Source: Novosphingopyxis sp965218915 (lineage in GTDB: Bacteria; Pseudomonadota; Alphaproteobacteria; Sphingomonadales; Sphingomonadaceae). Taken from it: a DNA stretch of 64,000 nucleotides. The notes under the pieces were generated by a model. The model did not search any database. It worked only from the letters and a program-made list of their open reading frames with translations, and was not told the origin of the DNA. Made by a program: the position numbers and the translations under genes. Shown one piece after another: positions 45,150 to 53,291 of the stretch (position 1 is the first letter of the stretch; each line of letters opens with the position of its first letter). The stretch lies in NCBI RefSeq assembly GCF_965218915.1, contig NZ_OZ244708.1, positions 1,674,001-1,738,000 on the forward strand. Reading direction: 5' to 3'.

Positions 45150-46430
45150 ATGAAACGCATTTCATCAAAGGCTTTGGCCATGATATTGGCCGGTTCGTTG
45201 ACGGCCGTAATGCCGACCGCTGCCCAGGCTGCGAAGAAAAAAGAAGAGGCGGCGCAGACCGAACAGCGTGTTCCGAGCCCGACCAAAGCCTATGCCGAAG
45301 GCTATAACAAAACGGTCAATCTGTTGCAGGCCGGTGATTTTGCCGGAGCGAAGACCGCTTACGACGCAAGCGCAGGCTCGGTCACGGCACCGAACGATAT
45401 GTATTGGGCGGGCAACGTAGCGATCCAGTTAGGCAGCAAGACCAGCGATCAGGCTCTGCAAAAAAGCGGCATTCAGATGGTTCTCGACAGCGGCCTTGCC
45501 AGTCCGGAAGAAAATTCGCGCTATTCCTTTTTCGCCGGCCAGTTCGCCTATCAAGATAAGGATTATGCCAAGGCTGTTGAATATTTGCAGCGGGCTTACG
45601 AAGCGGGTTACCGCGATAATGATATTGCGACAACTTTGGCCGAGGCAAACAACAATGCCGGCGATAGCGCTGCCGCACTCAAATGGTTGAACACGGCGAT
45701 CGACGATCGAAAGGCTGCAGGCCAGACGGTGCCGGAAAATTGGTTCAAGCGTGGCGCTGCGCTGGCTCTCGATGCGAAGAATGGCACCGAGGCGTCGATT
45801 TGGCTCGGGCGTCTGGTCCAGGCTTATCCCGATCAGACCAACTGGCGCGATACCTTGGTGGTCTATCGCGACGGGGTGAACCTCACGACGCAGGAAAATC
45901 TCGATTTGATGCGTCTGATGCGGCAGGTCGGCGCGCTCAAAAGCGAGCGTGATTATGGCGAATATGTCGATGCCGCCGATCCGCGTCGGCTACCTGGCGA
46001 GGTCGTCGCGGTGATCGACGAGGCTTCGGCGAATGGCGTATCGAACAGCACCTATCTGAACGAACAGCGCAAGGTGGCGCAGGGCAATGTCTCGGGCGAC
46101 AAGGCGGGGCTTGCCGGTGCGGAGAAGGATGCCCGCTCCGCATCGACCGGCAAGACGGCAGCCGTCACCGCCGACGCCTATCTGGGTTATGGCGACTATG
46201 CGAAGGCTGCCGATCTCTACACCGTCGCACTGGAAAAGGGCAGCGTCGATGCGGACGAGATCCACACGCGCCGTGGTATCGCCCGCGCGCAATCAGGTGA
46301 CAAGTCCGGTGCGATGGAGGATTTCGACGCAGTTCAGTCAGGAAACCGCGAAGCGATCGCCGACTACTGGAAGCTTTATCTCGAAAAGGGCACCACTGCG
46401 GCGGTTGCAGCGGCCGCTGCTGCGAGCTGA
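45150..46430 (+). CDS. exported TPR protein
   Basis: The 426-residue product has a signal peptide ending about AAQAAKKK (MKRISSKALAMILAGSLTAV ... TAAQA). The mature protein has several tetratricopeptide-like repeats (YAKAVEYLQRAYEAGY, DNDIATTLAEANNNAGDSAAALKWLNTAI, YLGYGDYAKAADLYTVALEKG), which mediate protein contacts. It probably works in the periplasm; the partner is unknown. ATG 45150 has GGAAGGAAAG upstream. A terminator follows. Confidence 0.8.
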   Translation: MKRISSKALAMILAGSLTAVMPTAAQAAKKKEEAAQTEQRVPSPTKAYAEGYNKTVNLLQAGDFAGAKTAYDASAGSVTAPNDMYWAGNVAIQLGSKTSDQALQKSGIQMVLDSGLASPEENSRYSFFAGQFAYQDKDYAKAVEYLQRAYEAGYRDNDIATTLAEANNNAGDSAAALKWLNTAIDDRKAAGQTVPENWFKRGAALALDAKNGTEASIWLGRLVQAYPDQTNWRDTLVVYRDGVNLTTQENLDLMRLMRQVGALKSERDYGEYVDAADPRRLPGEVVAVIDEASANGVSNSTYLNEQRKVAQGNVSGDKAGLAGAEKDARSASTGKTAAVTADAYLGYGDYAKAADLYTVALEKGSVDADEIHTRRGIARAQSGDKSGAMEDFDAVQSGNREAIADYWKLYLEKGTTAAVAAAAAAS

Positions 46431-46450
46431 GCAATAGCTACGATATAATG

Positions 46451-46479
46451 AAAACGGCCTCGCTTTCGGGGCCGTTTTC
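46451..46479. terminator. bidirectional rho-independent terminator
   Basis: AAAACGGCC and GGCCGTTTT flank a short loop (TCGCTTTCG region), with an A-run on one side and T-run on the other. It sits between the convergent TPR and Lrp genes, so it can end both transcripts. Confidence 0.8.
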
Positions 46480-46491
46480 ACGTTGGCAGTT

Positions 46492-46974
46492 TCAGCCCAG
46501 TTCCGAGGGAATCGGCACGCCCGGCATATCCTTGACCGTGCGGATGGTGAGCGAGGTTTTTACGCTCGACACATTGGGCGCGCTGGTCAGCTTGCCGGTG
46601 AGCAATTGCTGGAAGCTCTGCAGATCGTGGCTGACGATTTTCAGGATGAAATCGATTTCGCCGTTCAGCATATGGCATTCGCGCACTTCGGGCAGCGCGC
46701 ATACATGGTCTTCGAAGGCGCGCAGATCGTCCTCGGCCTGGCTCTTCAGGCTGACCATCGCGAACACGGTGATCGAATAGCCCAACTGCGCGGGATCGAC
46801 ATGCGCGTGATAGGCGCGGATCACGCCGGCCTTTTCCAGTGCGCGCATGCGCCGGAGGCATGGCGGCGCGGTTAGCCCGACACGCTGCGCCAACTCGACA
46901 TTGGTCATCCGGCCGTTCTTCTGGAGCTCGGCGAGCAGTTTCAAATCTATGTCGTCAAGATGGATGGCAGCCAT
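46492..46974 (-). CDS. Lrp/AsnC-family transcriptional regulator
   Basis: The 160-residue product has an N-terminal winged helix (DDIDLKLLAELQKNGRMTNVELAQRVGLTAPPCLRRMRALEKAGVI) and a C-terminal RAM ligand-sensing domain (AMVSLKSQAEDDLRAFEDHVCALPEVRECHMLNGEIDFILKIV). Members of this group often control amino-acid metabolism and repress themselves. An inverted repeat lies between it and the divergent HisKA gene. Confidence 0.92.
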   Translation of the reverse strand: MAAIHLDDIDLKLLAELQKNGRMTNVELAQRVGLTAPPCLRRMRALEKAGVIRAYHAHVDPAQLGYSITVFAMVSLKSQAEDDLRAFEDHVCALPEVRECHMLNGEIDFILKIVSHDLQSFQQLLTGKLTSAPNVSSVKTSLTIRTVKDMPGVPIPSELG

Positions 46975-46984
46975 TACCTGTTAT

Positions 46985-47005
46985 CAGACCCCCCTAAATG
47001 GTCTG
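46985..47005. promoter_or_regulatory. possible autoregulatory operator of the Lrp gene
   Basis: CAGACC and GGTCTG, 9 nt apart, form an inverted repeat 11 nt from the Lrp start on its own promoter side, next to an AT-rich TATAAT-like block further upstream. Proposed from pattern only. Confidence 0.35.
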
Positions 47006-47146
47006 TTCCTTATAATTTAATTATCCGCCATTGCAATTGTCCCATCTCAGGGCGGGGTGCATAAGCGGCTTTCGGATCGTGGCGGGCCGCGCTACCGGTC
47101 AGTGCAACGAGCCGGCTGGCCAGCTTCGAGCAACAGGAACCCCGAC

Positions 47147-48850
47147 GTGCGCTTCGACGATCGTCTTAAAACTGCGTTGTCTGGCCTTCAATCCGGCCAT
47201 GCGGTGACGCAGTGGCGTCAGTTGATCGATGTGCTCGCGCAGCGGCCCGCGGGGCAGGACAGCACCGATGTCGCCGTTGGCCTGGCCCGCCTCCGTCAGC
47301 TTTATCCGCATGTCGGTGAAACGGTACGGGCCGAAAGCGTGCGCGGTCTGTCGGGGCGTCTGCGGTCGCCGCCGCTGGTGCGCTTCCTATGTTCGGACAG
47401 GCCGTCCGTGGCGGCCGAGGCGGTGCGCGCCGCGCGGCTCGATGACGAGGATTGGGCGGCGATGGTGCCCGGCCTGCCGACCCGCGCGCGCGGCTTTCTG
47501 CGCCAGCGCGCCGACATCGGTCATGCGACGACCCGTGCGCTCGGTGCCTGGGCGCATGCGGATTTCGTGCTCCCCTCAGCCGATGCTGCGCAAAGCGAAA
47601 GCGCAAAGCAGCCAATCGCCGCAGCAGAGCGGCCGAACGCCCGGCGTTCTCCCTTCGATGACGATTTCGCCCCGGCCATCGAAGGCGAATCGCGGTCGCA
47701 GATCAGCGCGCTGGTCGATCGCATCCGCAATTTCCAGCGCGCGCGCGAACATGCCGAGGCGCCGCAATTGCCGCTCGAGGGCGGCAGCCTGGCCGAGGGC
47801 GAACTCCCGGCCCAGCGCTTTACCTTTGAAACCGACGCGCGCGGGATCATCCGCGATGCCGAGGGCGTGCCCGTGGGCGCCGTTACGGGCGTGTCGATCG
47901 CGCAGGAAGCCTATGAAGAGGATCCCGGCCCGGACGCGTTCGCCGCCGCCGCCTTCCGCCAGCGCATGCCGATCGCGGGCGCGCGGATGCGGCTGACCGG
48001 CGCCCCGATGGTGACGGGAGACTGGCGCATCCAAGCCGGACCCGTGTTCGACGATCTGGACGGGCGCTTCATCGGTTTCAGCGGGGTCATGCGCCGACCC
48101 CATGCCGCCGACGACGCCAGCATTAGCGTGCGAGGAAGCGAGGAGACCGGCGACCAGATGCGTCAGCTCGTCCATGAACTGCGCACGCCGCTGAACGCGA
48201 TCATCGGGTTCGCCGAGATCATCGAGCAGCAATTGTTCGGCCCCGTCTCGACCGGCTATCGCGCGCTGGCCGAGAGCATCCTCGACGACGCGCGGCGGCT
48301 GCTTTCGGGCTTCGACGATCTGGATCTCGCCGCGCGAATCGAGACCGGGCGGCTCGAGCGGGATGACGGCGTGACCGAAGCGGGCTGGTTGCTCGGCCGC
48401 ATGGCGGATCGGCTGCAGACGCTCACCGACATGCGCGGCGTCTCGCTTCATCTGCGCAAGGCGGAGACGGTACGCGCCTTCGCGCTCGGCCAGCAATCGG
48501 CCAAGCGGATCGTGACGCGGCTGGTCTCGGCGCTGGTGATCGGCTGCGAACGCGGCGAGCGGATCGATTGCACCATTCGCACCAGAATCGGCCTCGAACC
48601 GGCCAATCTGATCGACATCTCCCGTCCCAAAAGGCTGATGGCTTGCAGCGAAGAGGAGTTGCTGAGCACGGAGAGCAGCATCGACGATGCCGGCGGACCG
48701 TTGCTCGGCCTCGGCTTCTCGCTGCGCCTGGTGCGAAACCTTGCGCGGGCGGCTGGCGGGGATTTACGTTTCGAAGAGGAGTCGCTGTTATTGCGGCTTC
48801 CGGCCGTCAAGGAACGGCTCGGCCGCGAGGGTGCAGGCCGGATCGACTGA
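47147..48850 (+). CDS. HisKA-domain sensor kinase-like protein
   Basis: The 567-residue product (GTG 47147, with ACAGGAA upstream) has a long Ala/Arg-rich N-terminal region without membrane segments, a PAS-like middle segment (GDWRIQAGPVFDDLDGRFIGFSGVMR), then the HisKA dimer domain with the phospho-accepting His343 in LVHELRTPLNAIIGFAEIIEQQLFG. The CA end keeps a G-box-like LGLGFSLRLVRNLARAAGGDL, but where the N-box should be it has RIVTRLVSALVIGCERGE, lacking the catalytic Asn. No partner response regulator is adjacent. Confidence 0.75.
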   Translation: MRFDDRLKTALSGLQSGHAVTQWRQLIDVLAQRPAGQDSTDVAVGLARLRQLYPHVGETVRAESVRGLSGRLRSPPLVRFLCSDRPSVAAEAVRAARLDDEDWAAMVPGLPTRARGFLRQRADIGHATTRALGAWAHADFVLPSADAAQSESAKQPIAAAERPNARRSPFDDDFAPAIEGESRSQISALVDRIRNFQRAREHAEAPQLPLEGGSLAEGELPAQRFTFETDARGIIRDAEGVPVGAVTGVSIAQEAYEEDPGPDAFAAAAFRQRMPIAGARMRLTGAPMVTGDWRIQAGPVFDDLDGRFIGFSGVMRRPHAADDASISVRGSEETGDQMRQLVHELRTPLNAIIGFAEIIEQQLFGPVSTGYRALAESILDDARRLLSGFDDLDLAARIETGRLERDDGVTEAGWLLGRMADRLQTLTDMRGVSLHLRKAETVRAFALGQQSAKRIVTRLVSALVIGCERGERIDCTIRTRIGLEPANLIDISRPKRLMACSEEELLSTESSIDDAGGPLLGLGFSLRLVRNLARAAGGDLRFEEESLLLRLPAVKERLGREGAGRID

Positions 48851-48866
48851 CGGAGCAAGCCGGCAT

Positions 48867-49946
48867 ATGGACCAACGCGAACCGCCCTGCGATCCGCGCT
48901 GGCCGCTCGGCGATGGCGTGCCGGTCGATTTCGGTCCGAAGTGGCGCCCGCGCTTCATCGTAACCATCGATACCGAAGAAGAGTTCGACTGGAACGGTCC
49001 GTTCACGCGCGATGGTCACGACCTGCAGCATGTCGCCGCGATGCCGCGCTTCCAGCGGTTTTGCGAGCATCACGCGGTGCGGCCGATCTATCTGGTCGAC
49101 TATCCGATCGCGACCGATGGCGCGGCGGCCGAGATGCTGTCGGGCTGGTGCAGGGGGGGGCAGGCCGATGTCGGCGTGCAGCTGCATCCATGGGTCAGCC
49201 CGCCGTTCGAAAAAGCGGTCTCGGTCCATAACAGCTATGCTTGCAACCTTCCGCCCAATCTCGAACGCCGCAAATTCGCCGCGCTGTACGAGGCGATCGA
49301 GCGCCATGTCGGCGTCGAATCGAAAATCTACCGGGCGGGCCGGTACGGGGCGGGACCGGCGAGCCCGGCGATCCTCGGCGAATTCGGACTCGACTGCGAC
49401 AGTTCGGTGCGCAGCCTGTTCGACTATCGCGGGCAGGGCGGGCCGGATTATTCCGGAGCGCCGCTTGCGCCATACTGGCTGAAGCGCGGAACCCTCGCCG
49501 AACTGCCCGTGACCAGCCTGCTATCCGGGCTTTTGGGACCGAAGGGGGCGGGGCTGTTTCATGCGAACGGGACACGGCCCAATCTGCGTGCGGTGCTGAG
49601 CCGTCTGGGGCTGGTCGAGCGCATCGCGCTGACGCCGGAGGGCATATCGGCGGGCAAGGCGGTGGCGGCGGTGGACGCCGCGTTGGCGCAGAAGCTGCCG
49701 CTGCTCGTCTTCTCCTTCCACTCGCCCTCGCTCGCGCCGGGCTACACGCCCTATGTCCGCAGCACAGCCGATCTGGAAACGTTCTACGCCTGGTGGGAAA
49801 CGGTCTTCGCGCATTGCGCCGCGCGCGGCATCGCGCCGATCACTCTGGATGCGCTTCGAACAGGGCTGCATGCCAAGGCGCTTGCGTCCGGTACGCGCCC
49901 TCAGCTAACGGCGGAGACGGTTGGGGCCTGTAGCTCAGTTGGTTAG
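48867..49946 (+). CDS. polysaccharide deacetylase-family protein
   Basis: The 359-residue product has the metal-binding start TIDTEEEFDWNGPFTRDGHD (Asp and Glu near residue 35) and a later His in LHPWVSPPF, typical of the WalW-like branch that acts on long sugar chains. ATG 48867 begins MDQREPPCDPRWPLG. The reading frame has no stop of its own before the tRNA and ends at TAG 49944-49946, inside the tRNA D-loop. The body of the protein is intact. Confidence 0.8.
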   Translation: MDQREPPCDPRWPLGDGVPVDFGPKWRPRFIVTIDTEEEFDWNGPFTRDGHDLQHVAAMPRFQRFCEHHAVRPIYLVDYPIATDGAAAEMLSGWCRGGQADVGVQLHPWVSPPFEKAVSVHNSYACNLPPNLERRKFAALYEAIERHVGVESKIYRAGRYGAGPASPAILGEFGLDCDSSVRSLFDYRGQGGPDYSGAPLAPYWLKRGTLAELPVTSLLSGLLGPKGAGLFHANGTRPNLRAVLSRLGLVERIALTPEGISAGKAVAAVDAALAQKLPLLVFSFHSPSLAPGYTPYVRSTADLETFYAWWETVFAHCAARGIAPITLDALRTGLHAKALASGTRPQLTAETVGACSSVG

Positions 49947-50000
49947 AGCTGGCCGCTCATAACGGCTAGGTCGGGGGTTCGAGTCCCTCCGGGCCCACCA
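49924..50000 (+). tRNA. tRNA with CAT anticodon (tRNA-Ile2 or tRNA-Met)
   Basis: A 77 nt cloverleaf: acceptor GGGCCTG pairs with CGGGCCC, D-arm GCTC/GAGC, anticodon loop CTCATAA, T-arm GGGGG/CCCTC with TTCGAGT, and an encoded CCA end. The anticodon CAT fits elongator Met or, with lysidine at C34, Ile2. The GGGCCTG acceptor stem resembles alphaproteobacterial tRNA-Ile, so Ile2 is slightly favoured. Its first 23 nt overlap the deacetylase frame. Confidence 0.93.
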
Positions 50001-50043
50001 ATCTCCCAGCACGAGCGACGGTCGAGCCGATCCATAAAGCCTC

Positions 50044-50125
50044 CGTCATTCCGGACTTGATCCGGGATCCAGGGCGATATGACACTGCGGCTTGGCCCTG
50101 GATTCCGGGTCGCGCCCGGAATGAC
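50044..50125. repeat. palindromic repeat family 2
   Basis: CGTCATTCCGGACTTGATCC on the left, CCTGGATTCCGGGTC and GCGCCCGGAATGAC on the right, 82 nt. It lies downstream of the tRNA and could act as a terminator. Confidence 0.88.
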
Positions 50126-50156
50126 CCACATGGCGTCAGGTCTGTGGGGGGCAAGC

Positions 50157-50444
50157 TTACCCCAACCGCCGCCGGTTGGCTTTCACCTTGCCCGAATAAT
50201 GGCGCATCACCTGACGCGATCCGGTGGCAAGATCGCTCGAAATACGGCCGGTCAGGAGCTTCGTTTGAAGCTCGGCCATGGCCTGCATCTTTTCTTCGAT
50301 CATGATCCGCGATTCGCTCTCTCCCGCCGCGCCGCCCGCGGCGATCTTCATCATGCGCAGGCCCATCACGGACCACATCTCGAAGCCGAGCGCCCAGGCT
50401 TCCACGCCCGCGGCCATCCAGTTTTCATTCTGCCGTTTCGTCAT
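50157..50444 (-). CDS. hypothetical helical protein
   Basis: The product is 95 residues from ATG 50444 (MTKRQNENWMAAGVEAWALG). The helices are Met-rich and Ala-rich (FEMWSVMGLRMMKIAAGGAAGESESRIMIEEKMQAMAELQ) with a Lys/Arg end. Phasin-like size and helicity are seen, but no signature; function unknown. The MITE cluster lies 95 nt from its start. Confidence 0.65.
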   Translation of the reverse strand: MTKRQNENWMAAGVEAWALGFEMWSVMGLRMMKIAAGGAAGESESRIMIEEKMQAMAELQTKLLTGRISSDLATGSRQVMRHYSGKVKANRRRLG

Positions 50445-50547
50445 GGAATATGTCCTGCCGCTCACGCATGAAGAGAGGTTTTCTCCCTCTAACAGATGAG
50501 CGTCAACCGCACCAAGAAAAATGCTGCAGTGCGAAAACTTAGATTTT

Positions 50548-51152
50548 GGCGATTATGTGCTTTGCAAACCCAGTCGGATGAAATTCAAAACGGCATGGCT
50601 CCGCCTTTCTTTGTTCGTCATGCCAGCGAAAGCTGGCATCTCAGGCCTCATGGCGATCCCGCCCGAGACCCCAGCTTACGCTGGGGTGACGAAAAAATGA
50701 AACGGGCAAACCCAGTCGGATGGAAATTCCGAACGGCATGGCTCCGCTTTCTTTTCGTCATGCCAGCGAAAGCTGGCATCTCAGGCCTCATGGCGATCCC
50801 GCCCGAGACCCCAGCTTTCGCTGGGGTGACGAAAAAAGGAAACGGGTGTGCAAGGTACATAATCGCCTAGATTGGCGATTATGTGCTTTGCAAACCCAGT
50901 CGGATGGAATTCCAAACGGCATGGCTCCGCCTTTCTTTGTTCGTCATGCCAGCGAAAGGGCACCCAGCAAAGTAGTACTTTGTTGGGACCCGGAAAGGGC
51001 ACCCAGCAAAGTAGTACTTTGTTGGGACCCGGAAAGCTGGCATCTCAGGCCTCATGGCGATCCCGCCCGAGACCCCAGCTTACGCTGGGGTGACGAAAAA
51101 ATGACGCTGGGGTGACGAAAAAGGAAACGGGTGTGCAAGGTACATAATGGCC
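50548..51152 (+). mobile_element. cluster of three MITE-like units with 8 bp target duplication
   Basis: The first element, 50548-50867, opens GGCGATTATGTGCTTTGCAA and closes with GTGCAAGGTACATAATCGCC, so the ends are inverted repeats of about 24 nt. It contains two fused units. A second element, 50874-51152, has the same ends and a nested repeat. TAGATTTT occurs at 50540 and 51153, with TAGATT between the elements. No transposase is encoded. The open frames across it are repeats read through, not genes. Confidence 0.85.
50954..51031. repeat. tandem 39 bp palindrome inside the MITE
   Basis: Two copies of GAAAGGGCACCCAGCAAAGT plus AGTACTTTGTTGGGACCCG stand head to tail at 50954-50992 and 50993-51031. 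Each holds a near-perfect palindrome around AAAGTA/GTACTTT. The host MITE hairpin is interrupted exactly here (GCGAAA...GAAAGCTGG). Confidence 0.85.
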
Positions 51153-51889
51153 TAGATTTTGTCGGCGTAGATCAGACTGCCCGGCGGCAGATCGTCCATT
51201 ACCTCGGGCAAGTCGTGCGCGGAAAAGGCGAAGCAGCCCTGGCTGCGGCCGAGCTTCTTCTGGCTGGCGACGATGGCGGGTTCGGCATACCAGGCGTTGT
51301 GGATAACTATGGCGCGTGCGCGCGCGGTGCGGTTGCTCGCGTCGAGTCCGTCGAGCCGTTCGGCGCGTCCATATCTGCCATCGTAGACCTCGGCGGTGCG
51401 ATAGGCCCCGCGCGAGGTGGCGTTGGAACCGTCGCGATCGGAAAAGCGATCGAGATAGCCGTCATGATCGGGGTCGGACCCGCTGCCATGGGTGACGCGC
51501 AGCGCATGGGCGGTGCGCCGTTCCAGATCGACGATGTAGAAGCGCGGGCTGCTGCTGTGCGCGGCGTAATCGACGATGCCGATGCGCCGCGTCTGCGCGA
51601 GTTCGCCGCGATGCCGGGCGAGCGAGTCGATCGCTTTCGCCAGCAGTTTCTGCGGCACCCCGTCGATGTGCGGCGAAACGCCGGATCGCGCCGGCGCCGC
51701 ATGTACCGCCAGGGGCGTTTCGGCGTGGAGCGCGGCAGGCCGGACCGCTATGGTCCGGTCTGCCGTAGCGAAAGCAGTCCCGCGGTCGGTGGTGCTCGCC
51801 TCGGTCGGGATGGCGGTGGCGGCCAGCGCAACGGTGCCGAGCAGCGCCAGCGCGCCCGCGCAAACAGCGGTCCAGTTTCTGAAACTCAT
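51152..51889 (-). CDS. murein L,D-transpeptidase catalytic domain-family protein (YkuD_2)
   Basis: The 245-residue product has a signal peptide (MSFRNWTAVCAGALALLGTV, cut about ALAATA). The catalytic end has VIHNAWYAEPAIVASQKKLGRSQGCFAFSAHDLPEVM, with the SxGC active-site Cys and the His of the YkuD-type pair. It is probably exported and acts on peptidoglycan cross-links. The last codons meet the MITE target duplication. Confidence 0.82.
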   Translation of the reverse strand: MSFRNWTAVCAGALALLGTVALAATAIPTEASTTDRGTAFATADRTIAVRPAALHAETPLAVHAAPARSGVSPHIDGVPQKLLAKAIDSLARHRGELAQTRRIGIVDYAAHSSSPRFYIVDLERRTAHALRVTHGSGSDPDHDGYLDRFSDRDGSNATSRGAYRTAEVYDGRYGRAERLDGLDASNRTARARAIVIHNAWYAEPAIVASQKKLGRSQGCFAFSAHDLPEVMDDLPPGSLIYADKI

Positions 51890-52040
51890 CGGGCCTCCGA
51901 ATGATCGTCGAAATCGCGCCTGAACCTCGGCTCGGCGGCATATACCATAAATGCCGGAAATCGGCGCATGTCATAAAGGGCAAACCATATGACGGCCGCC
52001 CGTGCTGGGGCTTGGCTACCGATCCCGCCTTAACCTCGGC

Positions 52041-52976
52041 TTAAAGCGTGGCCGCGCGGTCGGCCGGGGTCTTGCCGTCCAGCTTGCGCAGATCGTTGTG
52101 CATGGCGGTGGCGGCCACCGCGCCATGACCCATGGCGACGCTGATCTGGTCGAGCGCGGCGACGATATCGCCCGCCGCGTAAAGCCCCTCCGGCTCGAGC
52201 CGCTGATGCCGGTCGGTCGGCACGCAATCCTCGTCGGCCAGCGAGATATGCATCGCGTCGAGCAGTTCGCAATTGCCGGTCGAACCCAGCGCGGGGTAGA
52301 GCGTGTCGAAGCTCTGCTCGCCGCCATCCGCAAAGGCCACGCGTACCTTGCCGCCCGAAAAATCGAACGCCGAGACCGGGCGCGGCTCCACCGGTACGCC
52401 CGCCTTGTCGAGATCGGCGCGGTCGCCCGCGTCGAGATCGGTGGCGACCAGCGTCAGCAGCGCCACCTGGTCGCTATAGGTACTGAGAAAGAGCGCCTCG
52501 GCCACGCCGTGCCCGTCGGCGCCGAGCACGGCGATGCGTTGCCCTTTCGCCTCATAGGCGTCGCAGATCGGGCAATAGCGCAGCAGTCCGGCGGCTAGCG
52601 CGGCATCATGCGCCGCCTGTTCGATCGGCGGGCGGCGGTTCACCACGCCGGTGGCGATCAGTACCGCGCGGGAATGGATCGCGCCCTCGGCGGTTTCGAG
52701 CCGGAAGCCCTCGCCATCGCGGCGCATGGCGGTGACCGTGCCGCCGCGGATATCGGCGCCATATTGCGCGGCCTGTTCGCGCATCCGGCGGAGCAGTTCG
52801 GGTCCCGCGATGCCCTCCGGAAAGCCGGCATGATTGTGCGAGCGCGGGATCATCGCGGCGCGGCTGCCGCCGGCATCGATCACGGCGACCTGGCGGCGGA
52901 AGCGCGCGAGATAGATCGCCGCGGTCAGCCCCGCCGGACCGCCGCCCACCACCACGCATTCGATCCGCTCGGTCAT
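52041..52976 (-). CDS. thioredoxin reductase-like NAD(P)/FAD oxidoreductase
   Basis: The 311-residue product has an FAD motif VVVGGGPAGLTAAIYLARF, a redox CPIC near residue 138 (LLRYCPICDAYEAKGQRIAVLGADGHG, with the NAD motif close by), and the C-terminal GLYAAGDIVAALDQISVAMGHGAVAATAMHNDLRK. The CPIC form differs from CATC of classical TrxR, so the partner protein may differ. Complete, with a divergent tRNA-Pro upstream. Confidence 0.88.
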   Translation of the reverse strand: MTERIECVVVGGGPAGLTAAIYLARFRRQVAVIDAGGSRAAMIPRSHNHAGFPEGIAGPELLRRMREQAAQYGADIRGGTVTAMRRDGEGFRLETAEGAIHSRAVLIATGVVNRRPPIEQAAHDAALAAGLLRYCPICDAYEAKGQRIAVLGADGHGVAEALFLSTYSDQVALLTLVATDLDAGDRADLDKAGVPVEPRPVSAFDFSGGKVRVAFADGGEQSFDTLYPALGSTGNCELLDAMHISLADEDCVPTDRHQRLEPEGLYAAGDIVAALDQISVAMGHGAVAATAMHNDLRKLDGKTPADRAATL

Positions 52977-53076
52977 CGCTTCGCTCTACGCCCGCGCGGC
53001 GCAAGGGCAAGCGCAATGATCGCGCGCCCGAAAATGCTTGTCGCTCCGCGCCCGCGAAGCTAGGGGCGGGCGCAGT

Positions 53077-53154
<78 letters not shown>

Positions 53155-53291
53155 CTTTTCAACGGGATCGGACGACAACGCTGCCGGCGACTCGTCATAG
53201 GCCCGAACGCTCTTGTTCGCGTGCATGAACCTTTACCCATGTTCGTTCGCTTCTATGGTCATTCGACGAGGTGACGACAGGAGAGCGAGCG

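Noticed and set aside
50496..51115. Overlapping open frames giving HASESWHLRPHGDPARDP-type protein
   Set aside because: These are translations of the MITE units without stops; the same peptide appears in each copy and no ribosome site fits.
50548..51152. Possible CRISPR array
   Set aside because: The repeated parts are long hairpin elements with TIRs, not 28-36 bp repeats with unique spacers, and no cas gene is nearby.
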